In this document: positions 19,284-28,316 of the stretch, piece by piece
How positions within the stretch are numbered: position 1 is the first letter of the stretch
Layout of the letters: each line of letters begins with the position of its first letter
Source: Flaviflagellibacter sp963786225
Lineage (GTDB): Bacteria > Pseudomonadota > Alphaproteobacteria > Rhizobiales > Methylopilaceae
Assembly (NCBI GenBank): GCA_963786225.1
Contig: CAWAYQ010000019.1
Span: forward strand, 62,001-126,000
Length of the DNA: 64,000 bases
Direction: 5' to 3'
Notes under the pieces: model-generated
Told to the model about the DNA's origin: nothing
Database searches by the model: none
The model's input: the letters and a program-made list of their open reading frames with translations, nothing else
Made by a program: the position numbers and the translations under genes

Positions 19284-19290
19284 CTTTTCC

Positions 19291-20709
19291 TCAGTTCAGG
19301 GCGCGCAGGGCTTCGGGCTGAAGGTCGGTGTCCTTCGCAAGAACCTCGAGATAATCCCGGCACCAGGCGGCGACATCGTGTGTACGAAGGCGGGGCATCA
19401 TCGAATTGTAGCGCTCGCGCCGCGCCTCGACCGGCATCGAGATCGCGCGGCCGATGGCGTTTGCCGTCGCCTCGACATCGTAGGGGTTGACGATCAGGGC
19501 GCCGTCCATTTCACGCGCGGCGCCCGCAAAGCGCGACAGGACCAGCACACCCGGATCGTTCGGATCCTGCGCCGCGACATATTCCTTCGCGACGAGGTTC
19601 ATGCCGTCGCGCAGCGGCGTCACGAGTCCGGCCTTGGCCAGGCGGTACAGACCCGCAAGCGCGGGGCGGCTGACGGACTTGTTGACGTAGCGGATCGGCA
19701 CCCAGTCGACATCGCCGAGCTGTCCGTTGACGCGGCCCGTCAGTTCCGCGATCTCGCGCTGCATGTCGGCATATTCGGGAACCTCGGAGCGCGATTTGGG
19801 CGTGATCTGCAGAAAGGTTACATGCCCCTTCGCGCTCGGGCTCATCTCGATAAAACGCGAAAACGCCTCGATGCGCTGGCCGATGCCCTTGGAATAATCG
19901 AGCCGGTCGACACCGATGACGAGATCGCGACCGTTCAGGCTCTGGCTCGTGCGCTTGACGATCGGATTCTTGCCGCTCTCGTCGGCCATCTGCTCGAAGA
20001 CATCCGTGTCGAGGCCGATCGGGAACGCGCCGACCTGGAAGCGGTGGCCGTAGCTCTCATACCAATTGCCGCCGAGCGCCTTGCCGAACCCCTCGCGCAC
20101 CATGCATCCGGCAAAATTCTCGACATCGTAATCGGTCTGCAGGCCGACGAGATCGTAGGCCGCGAGCCCGCGCATGATGGTGTCGTGGACCGGCAGCGTC
20201 GAGAGGACGTCCGCCGGCGGCCAGGGAATGTGGTGGAAATAGCCGATGCGATTCTTCACGCCCATATGGCGCAGTTCCGCGGCCAGCGGGATCAGATGAT
20301 AATCGTGGACCCAGATCAGATCGTCCGGCCGGATCAGCGGCGCGAGCAGGCGCGCGAACGAGCGGTTGACCCGGAAATACCCCGCCATGTCCTTGCGCGA
20401 GAAATCGGTCAGGTCGAGCCTGTAATGACAGAGCGGCCACAGCGCGCGGTTTGCGAAGCCCGCATAATATTCATCGACATCGCGGCGGTTCAGATCCGCC
20501 ACCGCATAGGTGACGTTGCCGAAATCGCGGATTTCCAGCCATTCGATTTCGCGCTCGCCGCTGGTCTTTCCGGACCAGCCGAACCAAAGCCCGCCCCGGC
20601 TCTTCAGCGCCGCTTCCAGCGCGATGGCAAGACCGCCGGCCGTCGCGGTGGTGCTGCCCTTCGGCGAGGGCACCGGAACGCGATTCGAGACGACGACGAG
20701 ACGTGGCAC
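19291..20709 (-). CDS. otsA: Alpha,alpha-trehalose-phosphate synthase
   Basis: A GT20 glycosyltransferase that makes trehalose-6-phosphate from UDP-glucose and glucose-6-phosphate. 472 residues, intact, from ATG 20709. Motifs: VVSNRVPVPSPKGSTTATAGGLAIAL at the start, WVHDYHLIPLAAELR, RIGYFHHIPWP, VGVDRLDYSKGI-type sequence (GVDRLDYSKGIGQRIEAF) and the acceptor/donor site PLRDGMNLVAKEYVAAQ. It follows otsB by 19 bp, so the two form an operon for osmoprotectant trehalose synthesis. Confidence 0.96.
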   Translation of the reverse strand: MPRLVVVSNRVPVPSPKGSTTATAGGLAIALEAALKSRGGLWFGWSGKTSGEREIEWLEIRDFGNVTYAVADLNRRDVDEYYAGFANRALWPLCHYRLDLTDFSRKDMAGYFRVNRSFARLLAPLIRPDDLIWVHDYHLIPLAAELRHMGVKNRIGYFHHIPWPPADVLSTLPVHDTIMRGLAAYDLVGLQTDYDVENFAGCMVREGFGKALGGNWYESYGHRFQVGAFPIGLDTDVFEQMADESGKNPIVKRTSQSLNGRDLVIGVDRLDYSKGIGQRIEAFSRFIEMSPSAKGHVTFLQITPKSRSEVPEYADMQREIAELTGRVNGQLGDVDWVPIRYVNKSVSRPALAGLYRLAKAGLVTPLRDGMNLVAKEYVAAQDPNDPGVLVLSRFAGAAREMDGALIVNPYDVEATANAIGRAISMPVEARRERYNSMMPRLRTHDVAAWCRDYLEVLAKDTDLQPEALRALN

Positions 20710-20728
20710 TAGGAAGCGTCCTCCGGCA

Positions 20729-21527
20729 TTACGTGGCCCCGCCCCGCGTCAGCAGCGCGGCCAGCCAGCGGCGCACGGCTTCGGGATCGGGCAGGCTTTC
20801 ATTGGCTTCCGTCGGACGCTTGTCGCGACCGACACGGATCGAACGGCCGCCGCGCGCATTGGCCGTGCGAAAACCGGGCTCATCCGTCCAGTCATCACCG
20901 ATTACGAGCGGGGTGCGGCCGATATAGGGCTCTTCCTCAAGAAACACAGCCATGGCGCGGCCTTTGTCGATTTTGGCCGGCCGCACCTCGACAACCATCT
21001 TGCCGGGCTGGATCTCCAGGCCCTCGACCGTCGCTCTCCACCACGTCGCGCACAAAGGCCTCGACGTCCTCGCCGAGTGTGGGATTGAGACGGTAATGCA
21101 CCGCGACCGCCCTGCCCTTGTTCTCGAGAAGCAGGCCATCATTCGCAGCCACGAAGGCTTCGAGTTCGGCGAGGATGCGCGGCATGGAAGGACTGATCGG
21201 GGTGCCTTTGCGGGTGCCGTCGGGGAACCGCAGCTCCGCGCCGTGAACGCCTGCCACCGGCAGTTTCAACGGCGCGAACATCCGGTCGACGACATCTATT
21301 TCGCGGCCCGTAACCAGCGCCAGCGCGCCGCCCAGCGCCTGGTGCAGGTCTTCCAGCAAGAGAGGCAGCGAGGCCGGGATCACGACCGAATCGGGGCTTG
21401 GCGCGATTTCGAGCAGAGTGCCGTCGACGTCGAGGAACAGGGCCCATTTCTCAAGATCGGCCGGGAGCCAGGGCTCCGGCGCGGCGGTCACCGAAACGGG
21501 ACGCTTGATATCGTCGACCAGGTTCAT
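20729..21527 (-). CDS. otsB: Trehalose-6-phosphate phosphatase (one frameshift)
   Basis: A HAD-type phosphatase that removes phosphate from the OtsA product. About 265 residues from ATG 21527 (MNLVDDIKRPVSV). Motif I is FLDVDGTLLEIAPSPD. Other family blocks are LVTGREIDVVDRMF, GVHGAELRFPDG and ENKGRAVAVHYR, then MVVEVRPAKIDKGRAMAVFL and VIGDDWTDEPGF (motif IV). The frame changes near 21035. It heads the otsBA operon. The region upstream (21528-21678) separates it from the Mrp gene. Confidence 0.92.
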
Positions 21528-21678
21528 TCCCGCACTTTCTAAGCGCTTCTGCTTAAGCCTTTGAATTTGCAAGCCTAAGAGAACGCTCCAACGCCACGCG
21601 AGTTTCGCGCAAAACCACCATTATGTGCTGAATGTTCAGGCCGAACCGGCTTTTCCGCAACAGCTTATCCGGAGATTC

Positions 21679-22767
21679 CTAACCGACGATGATGCGCGGC
21701 GCGGGACGCTGGCCGGTGCCGGCCTCGAGGTCGCTCCAGATCATGTCGGCAATCGCGGCATAGGCGGCGGCATGTTCACCGTCGGGTTCGACGGCCACGA
21801 CCGGTGTCCCGGCATCCGACAATTCGCGGATACGGGCATGGAGCGGGATCTCGCCGAGGAAGCGGACGCCGAGCCGCTCGGCCTCGGTCTCCGCGCCGCC
21901 GTGGCCGAACAGTTCGGTGCGGTGGCCGCAATTCGGGCAGCAGAAATAGCTCATATTCTCGATCACGCCGAGGATCGGCACGTCGACCTTGCGGAACATC
22001 GCGACACCGCGCCGGGCATCGGCAAGCGCCATGTCCTGCGGCGTCGAGACGATGACGGCACCGGCCAGCTTCACCTGCTGGGCCATGGTCAACTGAGCGT
22101 CTCCGGTGCCGGGAGGCATGTCGACGACGAGCACGTCGAGCCCGCCCCATTGCACGTCGCGCAGCATCTGCGTGATGGCGCTCATGACCATCGGCCCGCG
22201 CCACACCATCGCCGTGTCGGCTTCGATCAGAAAGCCGATCGACATCAGCTTGATGCCGTAGGCGGTGATCGGCTCGATTGTCTTGCCGTCCGATTTGGGT
22301 TTGTGCCGCACGCCGAACAGCATGGGCATGGAAGGTCCATACACGTCGGCGTCGAGGAGACCGACGCGATGGCCTTTGGCGGCAAGCGCGAGCGCGAGAT
22401 TTGCCGCCGTCGTCGACTTGCCGACGCCGCCTTTGCCGGATGCAACCGCAATGATGTGACGGACGTCGAGCGGTGAAGCCTTGGGACCGCCCACCGGCGG
22501 CGCCTTTGGCGCTCCTGCCGGCTTCTCGGCCGTGAGCGCAACCAGCGCGTCGGTGACGCCGGGAATGGCCTTCACCGCGGCTTCCGCCGCGCTGCGCACC
22601 ATTTCGAGAGATTTGGCCCTCTCCGGCGTCGTGAGAATCGCAAAGGAAACCCGGCCGTCCTTGATGACGATCTCAGAAACCTGTGGAGAGTCGGCGAGGC
22701 TCCCGCGCCCATCCGGCGCCGGAACCGCACTGAGCGCCCGCATCACGTCATCTCTGGAAACCGTCAT
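21679..22767 (-). CDS. mrp: Mrp/NBP35-family Fe-S cluster carrier ATPase
   Basis: 362 residues, intact, from ATG 22767 (MTVSRDDVMRALSAVPAPDG). An N-terminal MIP18/DUF59-like domain (about residues 1-90) is followed by a P-loop ATPase with the deviant Walker A GKGGVGKSTTAANLALALA, LLDADVYGPSMPMLFG, VVDMPPGTGDAQLTM and a CxxC near the C-terminus (FCCPNCGHRTELFG) that bridges a [4Fe-4S] cluster in a dimer. It loads Fe-S clusters onto apoproteins in the cytoplasm. Single gene, divergent from the binding-protein gene at 22904. Confidence 0.93.
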   Translation of the reverse strand: MTVSRDDVMRALSAVPAPDGRGSLADSPQVSEIVIKDGRVSFAILTTPERAKSLEMVRSAAEAAVKAIPGVTDALVALTAEKPAGAPKAPPVGGPKASPLDVRHIIAVASGKGGVGKSTTAANLALALAAKGHRVGLLDADVYGPSMPMLFGVRHKPKSDGKTIEPITAYGIKLMSIGFLIEADTAMVWRGPMVMSAITQMLRDVQWGGLDVLVVDMPPGTGDAQLTMAQQVKLAGAVIVSTPQDMALADARRGVAMFRKVDVPILGVIENMSYFCCPNCGHRTELFGHGGAETEAERLGVRFLGEIPLHARIRELSDAGTPVVAVEPDGEHAAAYAAIADMIWSDLEAGTGQRPAPRIIVG

Positions 22768-22903
22768 CTCATGCCTCGATCCTGATCGCGCGCACCATAA
22801 ACCCAGCGCAGGTCCGGTCAATTAAAACGGCTCGAATCTGTTGCCACCCCGGACTTTCTGGCGAACACTCCGCACATTCTGTTTCTCGTTTTGTTGGAAC
22901 GAT

Positions 22904-23683
22904 ATGAGCTTCGTGTTGCGTGCTCTTTTCGTGCTGCTCTCCGCAATGCTTTCCATGACCGCTTCCGCCAAGGAGCGAAGCGATGTCCGCATCGGCGTGG
23001 CAGGCGATTATCCGCCCTTTACGTTCATCGACGAGAACAACCGTTTTCAGGGGTTCGAGATCGATCTCGCGAACGCGCTGTGCGCCCAGATGAAGGTGAA
23101 GTGCGAGTTCGTGAAACAGGACTGGGGCGACATGATTCCGGCGCTCCTTGCCAACCGCTTCGACGCCATTCTTTCATCTCTGTCGATCACCGAGGAGCGG
23201 AAGAAGAAAGTCGATTTCACGCGCCGCTATTATCAGTCGCCGGGAAGCTTCGCGACGCGCAAGGCCGCCAATCTCCGCGACACGAGTCCAGCCGCGATGA
23301 AAGGCCGCCTCGTCGGCGCTCTGGAGCACACGATTCACGCGAAATATCTGGAAAAGCTGTACGCGCCGGCCGGTGCGCAAGTGAAACTGTACGCCAGCCA
23401 ACAGGAAGCGCAGCTCGAACTCGCCCGCGGCCGCCTCGATGCCATGCTCGCCGACAAAGTGGGCATTTTCGAATGGATCCGAAAAACCGAACAGGGCGAA
23501 TGCTGCACCCTCACGGGCGAGGACCTGACCGACAAGGCCCATGTCGGTGAAGGCGTCGGCATCGCCGTCCGCAAGGAAGACCGTGATCTGAAGGAACGGT
23601 TCGACCTGGCGATCGACGCCATCCTGGCCGACGGAACCTATAAGAAAATTAACGACAAATATTTCCCGTTCAGCATCTATTAA
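22904..23683 (+). CDS. Periplasmic amino-acid-type substrate-binding protein (SBP family 3)
   Basis: 259 residues from ATG 22904 with a signal peptide (MSFVLRALFVLLSAMLSMTASA). The SBP_bac_3 fold is shown by DVRIGVAGDYPPFTFIDENNRFQGFEIDLANALC, the DWGDMIPALLANRFDAILSSLSITEERKKKVDFT hinge, and AVRKEDRDLKERFDLAIDAILADGTYKKINDKYFPF. The family binds lysine/arginine/ornithine or histidine for ABC import. No ABC permease or ATPase genes are adjacent, so it is an orphan that may use a remote transporter or act as a sensor input. Confidence 0.88.
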   Translation: MSFVLRALFVLLSAMLSMTASAKERSDVRIGVAGDYPPFTFIDENNRFQGFEIDLANALCAQMKVKCEFVKQDWGDMIPALLANRFDAILSSLSITEERKKKVDFTRRYYQSPGSFATRKAANLRDTSPAAMKGRLVGALEHTIHAKYLEKLYAPAGAQVKLYASQQEAQLELARGRLDAMLADKVGIFEWIRKTEQGECCTLTGEDLTDKAHVGEGVGIAVRKEDRDLKERFDLAIDAILADGTYKKINDKYFPFSIY

Positions 23684-23799
23684 CCATGTGACGACGCCTC
23701 GGCCGAGGGGAACACGCAGACGGCCGGATTTCTTCGATCTCCTAAAGAACCCGTCAACCATGTCGGTGAGGCCGACCTTAAGGTTTTTAAATTCACATA

Positions 23800-23821
23800 G
23801 AGCCCGGAATCGATCGGGCTC
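23800..23821 (+). promoter_or_regulatory. Hairpin abutting the kinase start codon
   Basis: A perfect 7-bp stem GAGCCCG/CGGGCTC with an 8-nt loop ends exactly one base before the ATG at 23822, occupying the place where a ribosome-binding site should be. No Shine-Dalgarno sequence is visible. It could hinder initiation or mark a misplaced start. Confidence 0.4.
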
Positions 23822-25435
23822 ATGACGGATAACGCGGAAAAAAAGTCCATTGCCCCTGCTGCCGGCGATGCGCTGCTCGCCGCCGACGATGCCGCGTGGA
23901 CAATGAACGAGATCCGCCGCCGTCTGGCTGCCGAGACGAGCGACGAGACCGTCCGCGCGCGTGAGAAGCGGCGCCACGTCAACCAGAAAGTCCGCGAAGC
24001 GCGCGAACGGCTGACATCGACGACCGGCACGCGGCCGGCGTTCGACGCGGAACTTGCGCGTCTGTACGCCCAGAACCGCTACACCGCGGCTTACGCCATT
24101 CTGGCTCTCGAAATTGCCATCGCCGGCACGATGAGCCTCTGGTTGTCCTTTTTCACCATCGCAATCTGGCTCGCGGCCGTCCTGACGTTTCACGGTCTGA
24201 TTCTCTGGTATGTCAGCCGCTTCCTGTCGCCGACAACAAAACCGAAAACCCTGAAATCCTGGCGGCAGCGTTTCGCCATCGCGGAGTTCGCGCATTCCGC
24301 GACATTTGCGATGATCGTGCCGCCGCTGGCGCTCGTCCAGAACGACAGCGCACGGATCTTCCTCGTCTTCGCGATGCTGCTGATCGTTGCGATCCGCACC
24401 ATGCTGTCGGCGAGCCTGCCGATTGTCGTCTATGCCGGCTCGCTGCCGATCACGATCGCAATCGCGGCCTTCTTCCTGGTGATGGAGGATCCGGCGCTCC
24501 GTATGGTCGCGGTCATTGCGCCGCTTGCGCAGGTCTTCTTCATTCTTCTCGGCCGGCGCCTGTTCCGCACCTCGCTCGTGACGCTGCAATATCGCGCCGA
24601 AAAGGACGCGCTGATCGCCGAACTCGAACAGGCGAAGTCTAACTCCGATGAAGCGCGCCGCCGCGCCGAAGAGGCGAACGTCGCCAAATCGCGTTTCCTC
24701 GCGACGATGAGCCATGAACTGCGCACGCCCCTGAACGCCATTCTCGGCTTCTCCGAAGTGCTGAAGAGCGAAGTGTTCGGCGTCCACGCCAACCCGACCT
24801 ACAAGGAATATGCGGGCGACATTCATGCCAGCGGCGAGCACCTGCTGAACCTCATCAACGAACTGCTCGATCTGTCGCGCATCGAGGCCGGCCGCTACGA
24901 GCTGAACGAGGAAGCGTTCGGCCTGACGCATGTCGTGGACGATTGCTGCCACCTGCTGAAGCTGCGCGCCAAGAACCGCGGCATCACCATTCGCGACCAG
25001 TTCGAGACCGGCATGGCGGCGCTCTGGGCGGACGAACGCGCCATCCGCCAGATCACCCTCAATCTCCTGTCCAACGCCATCAAGTTCACGCCGCAGGGCG
25101 GCGAGATCACGGTGAAGGCGGGCTCGCTGGAAAACGGCGGCCAGTATCTGTCGATCCGCGATACCGGACCGGGCATTCCCGAGGACGAAATCCCGATCGT
25201 CCTGTCCTCGTTCGGCCAGGGCACGCTTGCGATCAAGACCGCCGAACAGGGTGCGGGCCTCGGCCTGCCGATCGTCCAGGGCCTGACCGATCTGCACGGC
25301 GGCACATTCGAGCTGAAGAGCAAGCTGCGCGAAGGCACCGAAGTGACCGTCACCTTCCCGGCCTATCGCGTCGTCACCGCGCTCGCCCCGATGAGCCGCG
25401 AAGAACCCGAGCCGCTGATCCGCCGCAGCGCCTGA
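23822..25435 (+). CDS. Membrane sensor histidine kinase (PleC/DivJ/PdhS-like catalytic core)
   Basis: 537 residues, intact. A cytoplasmic N-terminal region of about 90 residues is followed by about five to six hydrophobic segments (residues about 95-250), a short coiled coil (LIAELEQAKSNSDEARRRAEEANVAKSRF), a HisKA domain with the phosphoacceptor His near residue 298 (FLATMSHELRTPLNAILGFSEVL) and a HATPase domain (N box LNLLSNAIKFTP, G1 IRDTGPGIPEDE, G2 EQGAGLGLPIVQGL). The HisKA subtype resembles the DivK-directed kinases of alphaproteobacteria. No response regulator is adjacent, so it is an orphan. The input signal is unknown. Confidence 0.85.
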   Translation: MTDNAEKKSIAPAAGDALLAADDAAWTMNEIRRRLAAETSDETVRAREKRRHVNQKVREARERLTSTTGTRPAFDAELARLYAQNRYTAAYAILALEIAIAGTMSLWLSFFTIAIWLAAVLTFHGLILWYVSRFLSPTTKPKTLKSWRQRFAIAEFAHSATFAMIVPPLALVQNDSARIFLVFAMLLIVAIRTMLSASLPIVVYAGSLPITIAIAAFFLVMEDPALRMVAVIAPLAQVFFILLGRRLFRTSLVTLQYRAEKDALIAELEQAKSNSDEARRRAEEANVAKSRFLATMSHELRTPLNAILGFSEVLKSEVFGVHANPTYKEYAGDIHASGEHLLNLINELLDLSRIEAGRYELNEEAFGLTHVVDDCCHLLKLRAKNRGITIRDQFETGMAALWADERAIRQITLNLLSNAIKFTPQGGEITVKAGSLENGGQYLSIRDTGPGIPEDEIPIVLSSFGQGTLAIKTAEQGAGLGLPIVQGLTDLHGGTFELKSKLREGTEVTVTFPAYRVVTALAPMSREEPEPLIRRSA

Positions 25436-25508
25436 TCGTCCCTTCCCGAGCCGGCCTTTCCCGATATCGCCTGTTTCGTCTATCCTTGCCCGCAGCGGAG
25501 CGACAGAC

Positions 25509-25793
25509 ATGCGCGGCACTCTATCCTGGGTCGGACTTGCGATCGTCGTCACGGGCGTAGCTGCGCTCGTCTTCGCCGATGTCTTTACGGATCTGCGCAG
25601 CCCTCGGGGCGACATGATCGTCAGCCTCGTCACGATGACGGCGCTTCTGGTCGTGATCGGCGGAGGCACGATCGGCGCCTATTGGGGCAAAGGCACGATG
25701 CTTCTGCGGCACATCGCGATCTGGCTTGCGATCGTGGCGGTGATCTCGCTGATCTACACCTACCGCTCCACTCTCGGCTTCGACCTGAATTAG
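25509..25793 (+). CDS. Small three-helix membrane protein
   Basis: 94 residues with three hydrophobic segments (LSWVGLAIVVTGVAALVF, MIVSLVTMTALLVVIGGG, MLLRHIAIWLAIVAVISLIYTY). The arrangement resembles the N-terminal membrane part of TIGR02281-type retropepsin-like proteases found in Rhizobiales, but the protein stops at STLGFDLN before any aspartyl protease domain. Its last bases overlap the converging TSUP permease gene by 4 bp. It may be a natural short protein or a truncated remnant; I cannot tell which. Confidence 0.6.
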   Translation: MRGTLSWVGLAIVVTGVAALVFADVFTDLRSPRGDMIVSLVTMTALLVVIGGGTIGAYWGKGTMLLRHIAIWLAIVAVISLIYTYRSTLGFDLN

Positions 25794-26635
25794 CCCCAGA
25801 CGGTCAACACGAGATTGACCAGGAAGCGGCTGCCCATCGCGATGAGGAAGAGGCCAAGCGCCATTTCGAGCTGCCGGCGCGAGAAGGCATGCGCGATGCG
25901 GACGCCGAGCGGCGCGACCAGCATGCTGACGGGCGCGATAAGAAGCGTGCCGATGACCGAGACATAGCCGAGCGAGAACGGCGGCAGGAGAGCCATGTCG
26001 GGCCAGCCCGCGATGACATATCCAATCGCGCCGGGAACGGAGATGAGCACGCCAAGCCCCGCGCCCGTGGCAACGCCCTGATGAATGGTGCGGCCGTGCG
26101 TCGTAAAGAGCAGCGTGGCGAGCGCGCCGCCCCCGATGCCGATGATCGAGGAGAACAGGCCGATCCCGAAGCCATAGGCCGGCATTGCGGCTTTGCCGGG
26201 AAGATCGTCGGAGATTTTGAGCCGGTTGGTGCCGAAGACCAGCATGAATGTGCCAAGCGACGTCGCGAACAGGACAAAGGCGAGCTTCAGGGCTTCGGGG
26301 CCGGTGACGGCCGCGATCACCGCTCCCGCAATGACACCCGCGAGAACCGGCAAGATCCAGGCGCGCAGCACCTGCACATCTACCGCACCGCGCCTTTTGT
26401 GACTGAGATAGGAGCGGATCGAGGTCGGGATAATGACGGCAAGCGAGGTGCCGACGCACAGATGCATCCGCACCTCTTCCGGCACGCCGAGAATACCGAA
26501 CAGGTAATAGAGAACGGGCACGATGATCGCGCCGCCGCCGATGCCGAGGAGGCCGGCGAGCAAGCCCGTCAGAACGCCGCCCACCAGGAGCACGGCGGCG
26601 AGAACGGCGAGTTCCTCAGGGGCGATTCCGAACAT
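25790..26635 (-). CDS. TSUP-family (TauE/SafE) membrane permease
   Basis: About 281 residues from ATG 26635 (MFGIAPEELAVLAAV); a GTG at 26665 would add ten residues. Eight or so hydrophobic helices form two internal repeats, each with the family glycine motif: LTGLLAGLLGIGGGAIIVPVLYY in the first half and FGIGLFSSIIGIGGGALATLLF in the second. The family exports sulfite, sulfoacetate or related anions or takes up sulfur compounds. No sulfur genes lie nearby, so the substrate is open. Confidence 0.88.
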   Translation of the reverse strand: MFGIAPEELAVLAAVLLVGGVLTGLLAGLLGIGGGAIIVPVLYYLFGILGVPEEVRMHLCVGTSLAVIIPTSIRSYLSHKRRGAVDVQVLRAWILPVLAGVIAGAVIAAVTGPEALKLAFVLFATSLGTFMLVFGTNRLKISDDLPGKAAMPAYGFGIGLFSSIIGIGGGALATLLFTTHGRTIHQGVATGAGLGVLISVPGAIGYVIAGWPDMALLPPFSLGYVSVIGTLLIAPVSMLVAPLGVRIAHAFSRRQLEMALGLFLIAMGSRFLVNLVLTVWG

Positions 26636-26712
26636 GGACGGAGCTTGTGTTCCCGCTTGCGCCACGGCGCAAGCCGAGCGCCGTGATCCTTTGGATCAAT
26701 AAGGACGATGGA

Positions 26713-27691
26713 TCAGGCGGCGTCCGCGACCGCGTTCTCGCGGATGAAGGCGAGAGCTTCACGGACTACTTGAGCGCCGGCCCCCGGCTTGACCGCTTCG
26801 GTCGCGAGATGGCGGCGCCAGGCGCGCGCACCCGGAAGACCCTGAAAAAGACCGAGCATATGCCGGGTGACGTTCGAGGCCTTCCCGCCCTGGGCGATGT
26901 GGCGTTCGATATACGCGATCATGCTTTCGGCCGCCGTCCGCGCATCCGGATGCGGCGCGTCCTCGCCGAACAGGCGCCGGTCGACCTCGAGCAGAAGCCC
27001 CGGATTCTGATAGGCGGCACGACCAAGCATGACGCCGTCGACATGGCGCAGATGTTCTTCCGCCTCATCGAGCGTTTCCACGCCGCCATTGATGGAAATG
27101 GGCAGATCGGGCAGCCGCTGTTTCAGCCGATAGACGCGCTCATGATCGAGCGGCGGGACGTCGCGGTTTTCCTTCGGCGAAAGCCCCTTCAGCCAGGCTT
27201 TGCGGGCATGCACGATGAGCGCATCGACCCCTGCCCCGACAACTGCGTCGGCGAGAGCATCGAGAGCCTGCTCCGAATCCTGGTCATCGACGCCGATCCG
27301 GCATTTTACCGTCACCGGCACGTCGACCGCCGCTTTCATGGCCGCGACGCAGTCTCCAACGAGCGAAGGCTCACGCATCAGGCAGGCGCCGAAGCGGCCG
27401 TCCTGAACACGATCCGACGGACAGCCGACATTGAGGTTGATTTCCGCATAGCCGAGCTCCGCCGCGATCTTCGCGGACGCCGCGAGGTCGGCCGGATCGG
27501 AGCCGCCGAGCTGGATCGCCAGCGGATGTTCCTCCGGCGAATAGCCAAGCAGGCGCTCGCGCGGCCCGTGCAGCACTGCCCCGGTCGTCACCATCTCCGT
27601 ATAGAGACGCGCACGCGCGCTGAGCCGGCGATGAAAGACGCGGCAATGCCGGTCGGTCCAGTCCATCATCGGCGCAATGGAAAGTTCGCAT
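26713..27691 (-). CDS. dusA: tRNA-dihydrouridine synthase A (5' frameshift)
   Basis: An FMN enzyme reducing uridine in the tRNA D loop (U20/U20a). About 325 residues. The protein core begins MMDWTDRHCRVFHR at 27669, but the conserved lead-in SIAPMMDWTD is encoded upstream without an in-frame start. An ATG at 27691 (MRTF) precedes it one frame off, so a single-base error near 27680 is likely. Motifs: IQLGGSDPADLAASAKI, EINLNVGCPSDRVQDGRFGACLM with the catalytic Cys, VTVKCRIGVDD, IVHARKAWLKGLSPKENR, ISINGGVETLDEAEEHL and GVMLGRAAYQNPGLL. Confidence 0.92.
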
Positions 27692-28316
27692 CTGGTTCAA
27701 TCGTCGAGCATCGTCCGGTCATTCCCTGTCTTTCGCGGACGTTCCAGGTAAGGGACGCGCCCGCCGTGTCGAGCACCCAAGCCGGGCTTTCGCGAGGCCG
27801 CGCAGGCCGCAAACTTGATTCGCTTGTTAGGCCATTTCCTGCCGCGACAAGGAACCGCCTGATCGGCGTCCCGCGGCAAGACTTCGATTTCTTGAGACGA
27901 TCCGATCGAGGATCGGCAGTGGACCGCCCAGTCGGTGCTGCTCGGCGATTCGCGTACCTCGTCTGTCTTCCACCGAGCACAGGCGCGGATCTTGAAACCT
28001 GCGTTGACCTCGCTGTAAACTCATACCAGATTCGCGGCACGCATCGACGAGCGGAATCTCGACCAGTCGCTGAGCGTTGTCGCTTCGTCCAGAAGGTCGG
28101 CAAAGTGAGCCCGATTCATCGGCTACTTGTGTTCGAGAGTTCCGGTCCGACCTAGATCGAGCATAGCACGGAACCGTCGTCGATCCGAGACCACGAAGCG
28201 TCGCGAAGCGATTCAAAAGCCAAAGGGCTGAAGCTGGGGTCGACCAGCAGGTGAGCACCAGTCAGGCAGAATCTCCCAATCCTCTCGGTCTGTTCAATTA
28301 GTCGTCGTTGATGTCC
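27692..28316. other. Scar region without a recognisable gene; cassette-like fragments
   Basis: 625 bp between dusA and a 5'-truncated permease. Composition and codon texture differ from the neighbours. On the reverse strand a frame ending at 28152 reads RFCLTGAHLLVDPSFSPLAF and then RIDDGSVLCSI before its stop, which looks like the end of a real but unknown protein. A further frame stops at 27827-27829 inside GCCTAACAAGCG, the kind of sequence (RYYYAAC then AA) where integron cassette ORFs end. I find no matching GTTRRRY core, no integrase and no terminal repeats. I read it as remnants of foreign DNA. Confidence 0.4.

Noticed and set aside
23174..25669. 831-codon reverse reading frame opposite the histidine kinase
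   Set aside because: It lies antisense to a clearly real kinase gene; long antisense frames are expected in high-GC genes with strong codon bias, and the product matches nothing.
27692..28316. A complete integron cassette or insertion sequence
   Set aside because: No attC partner core, integrase, transposase, terminal inverted repeats or target duplication could be found.
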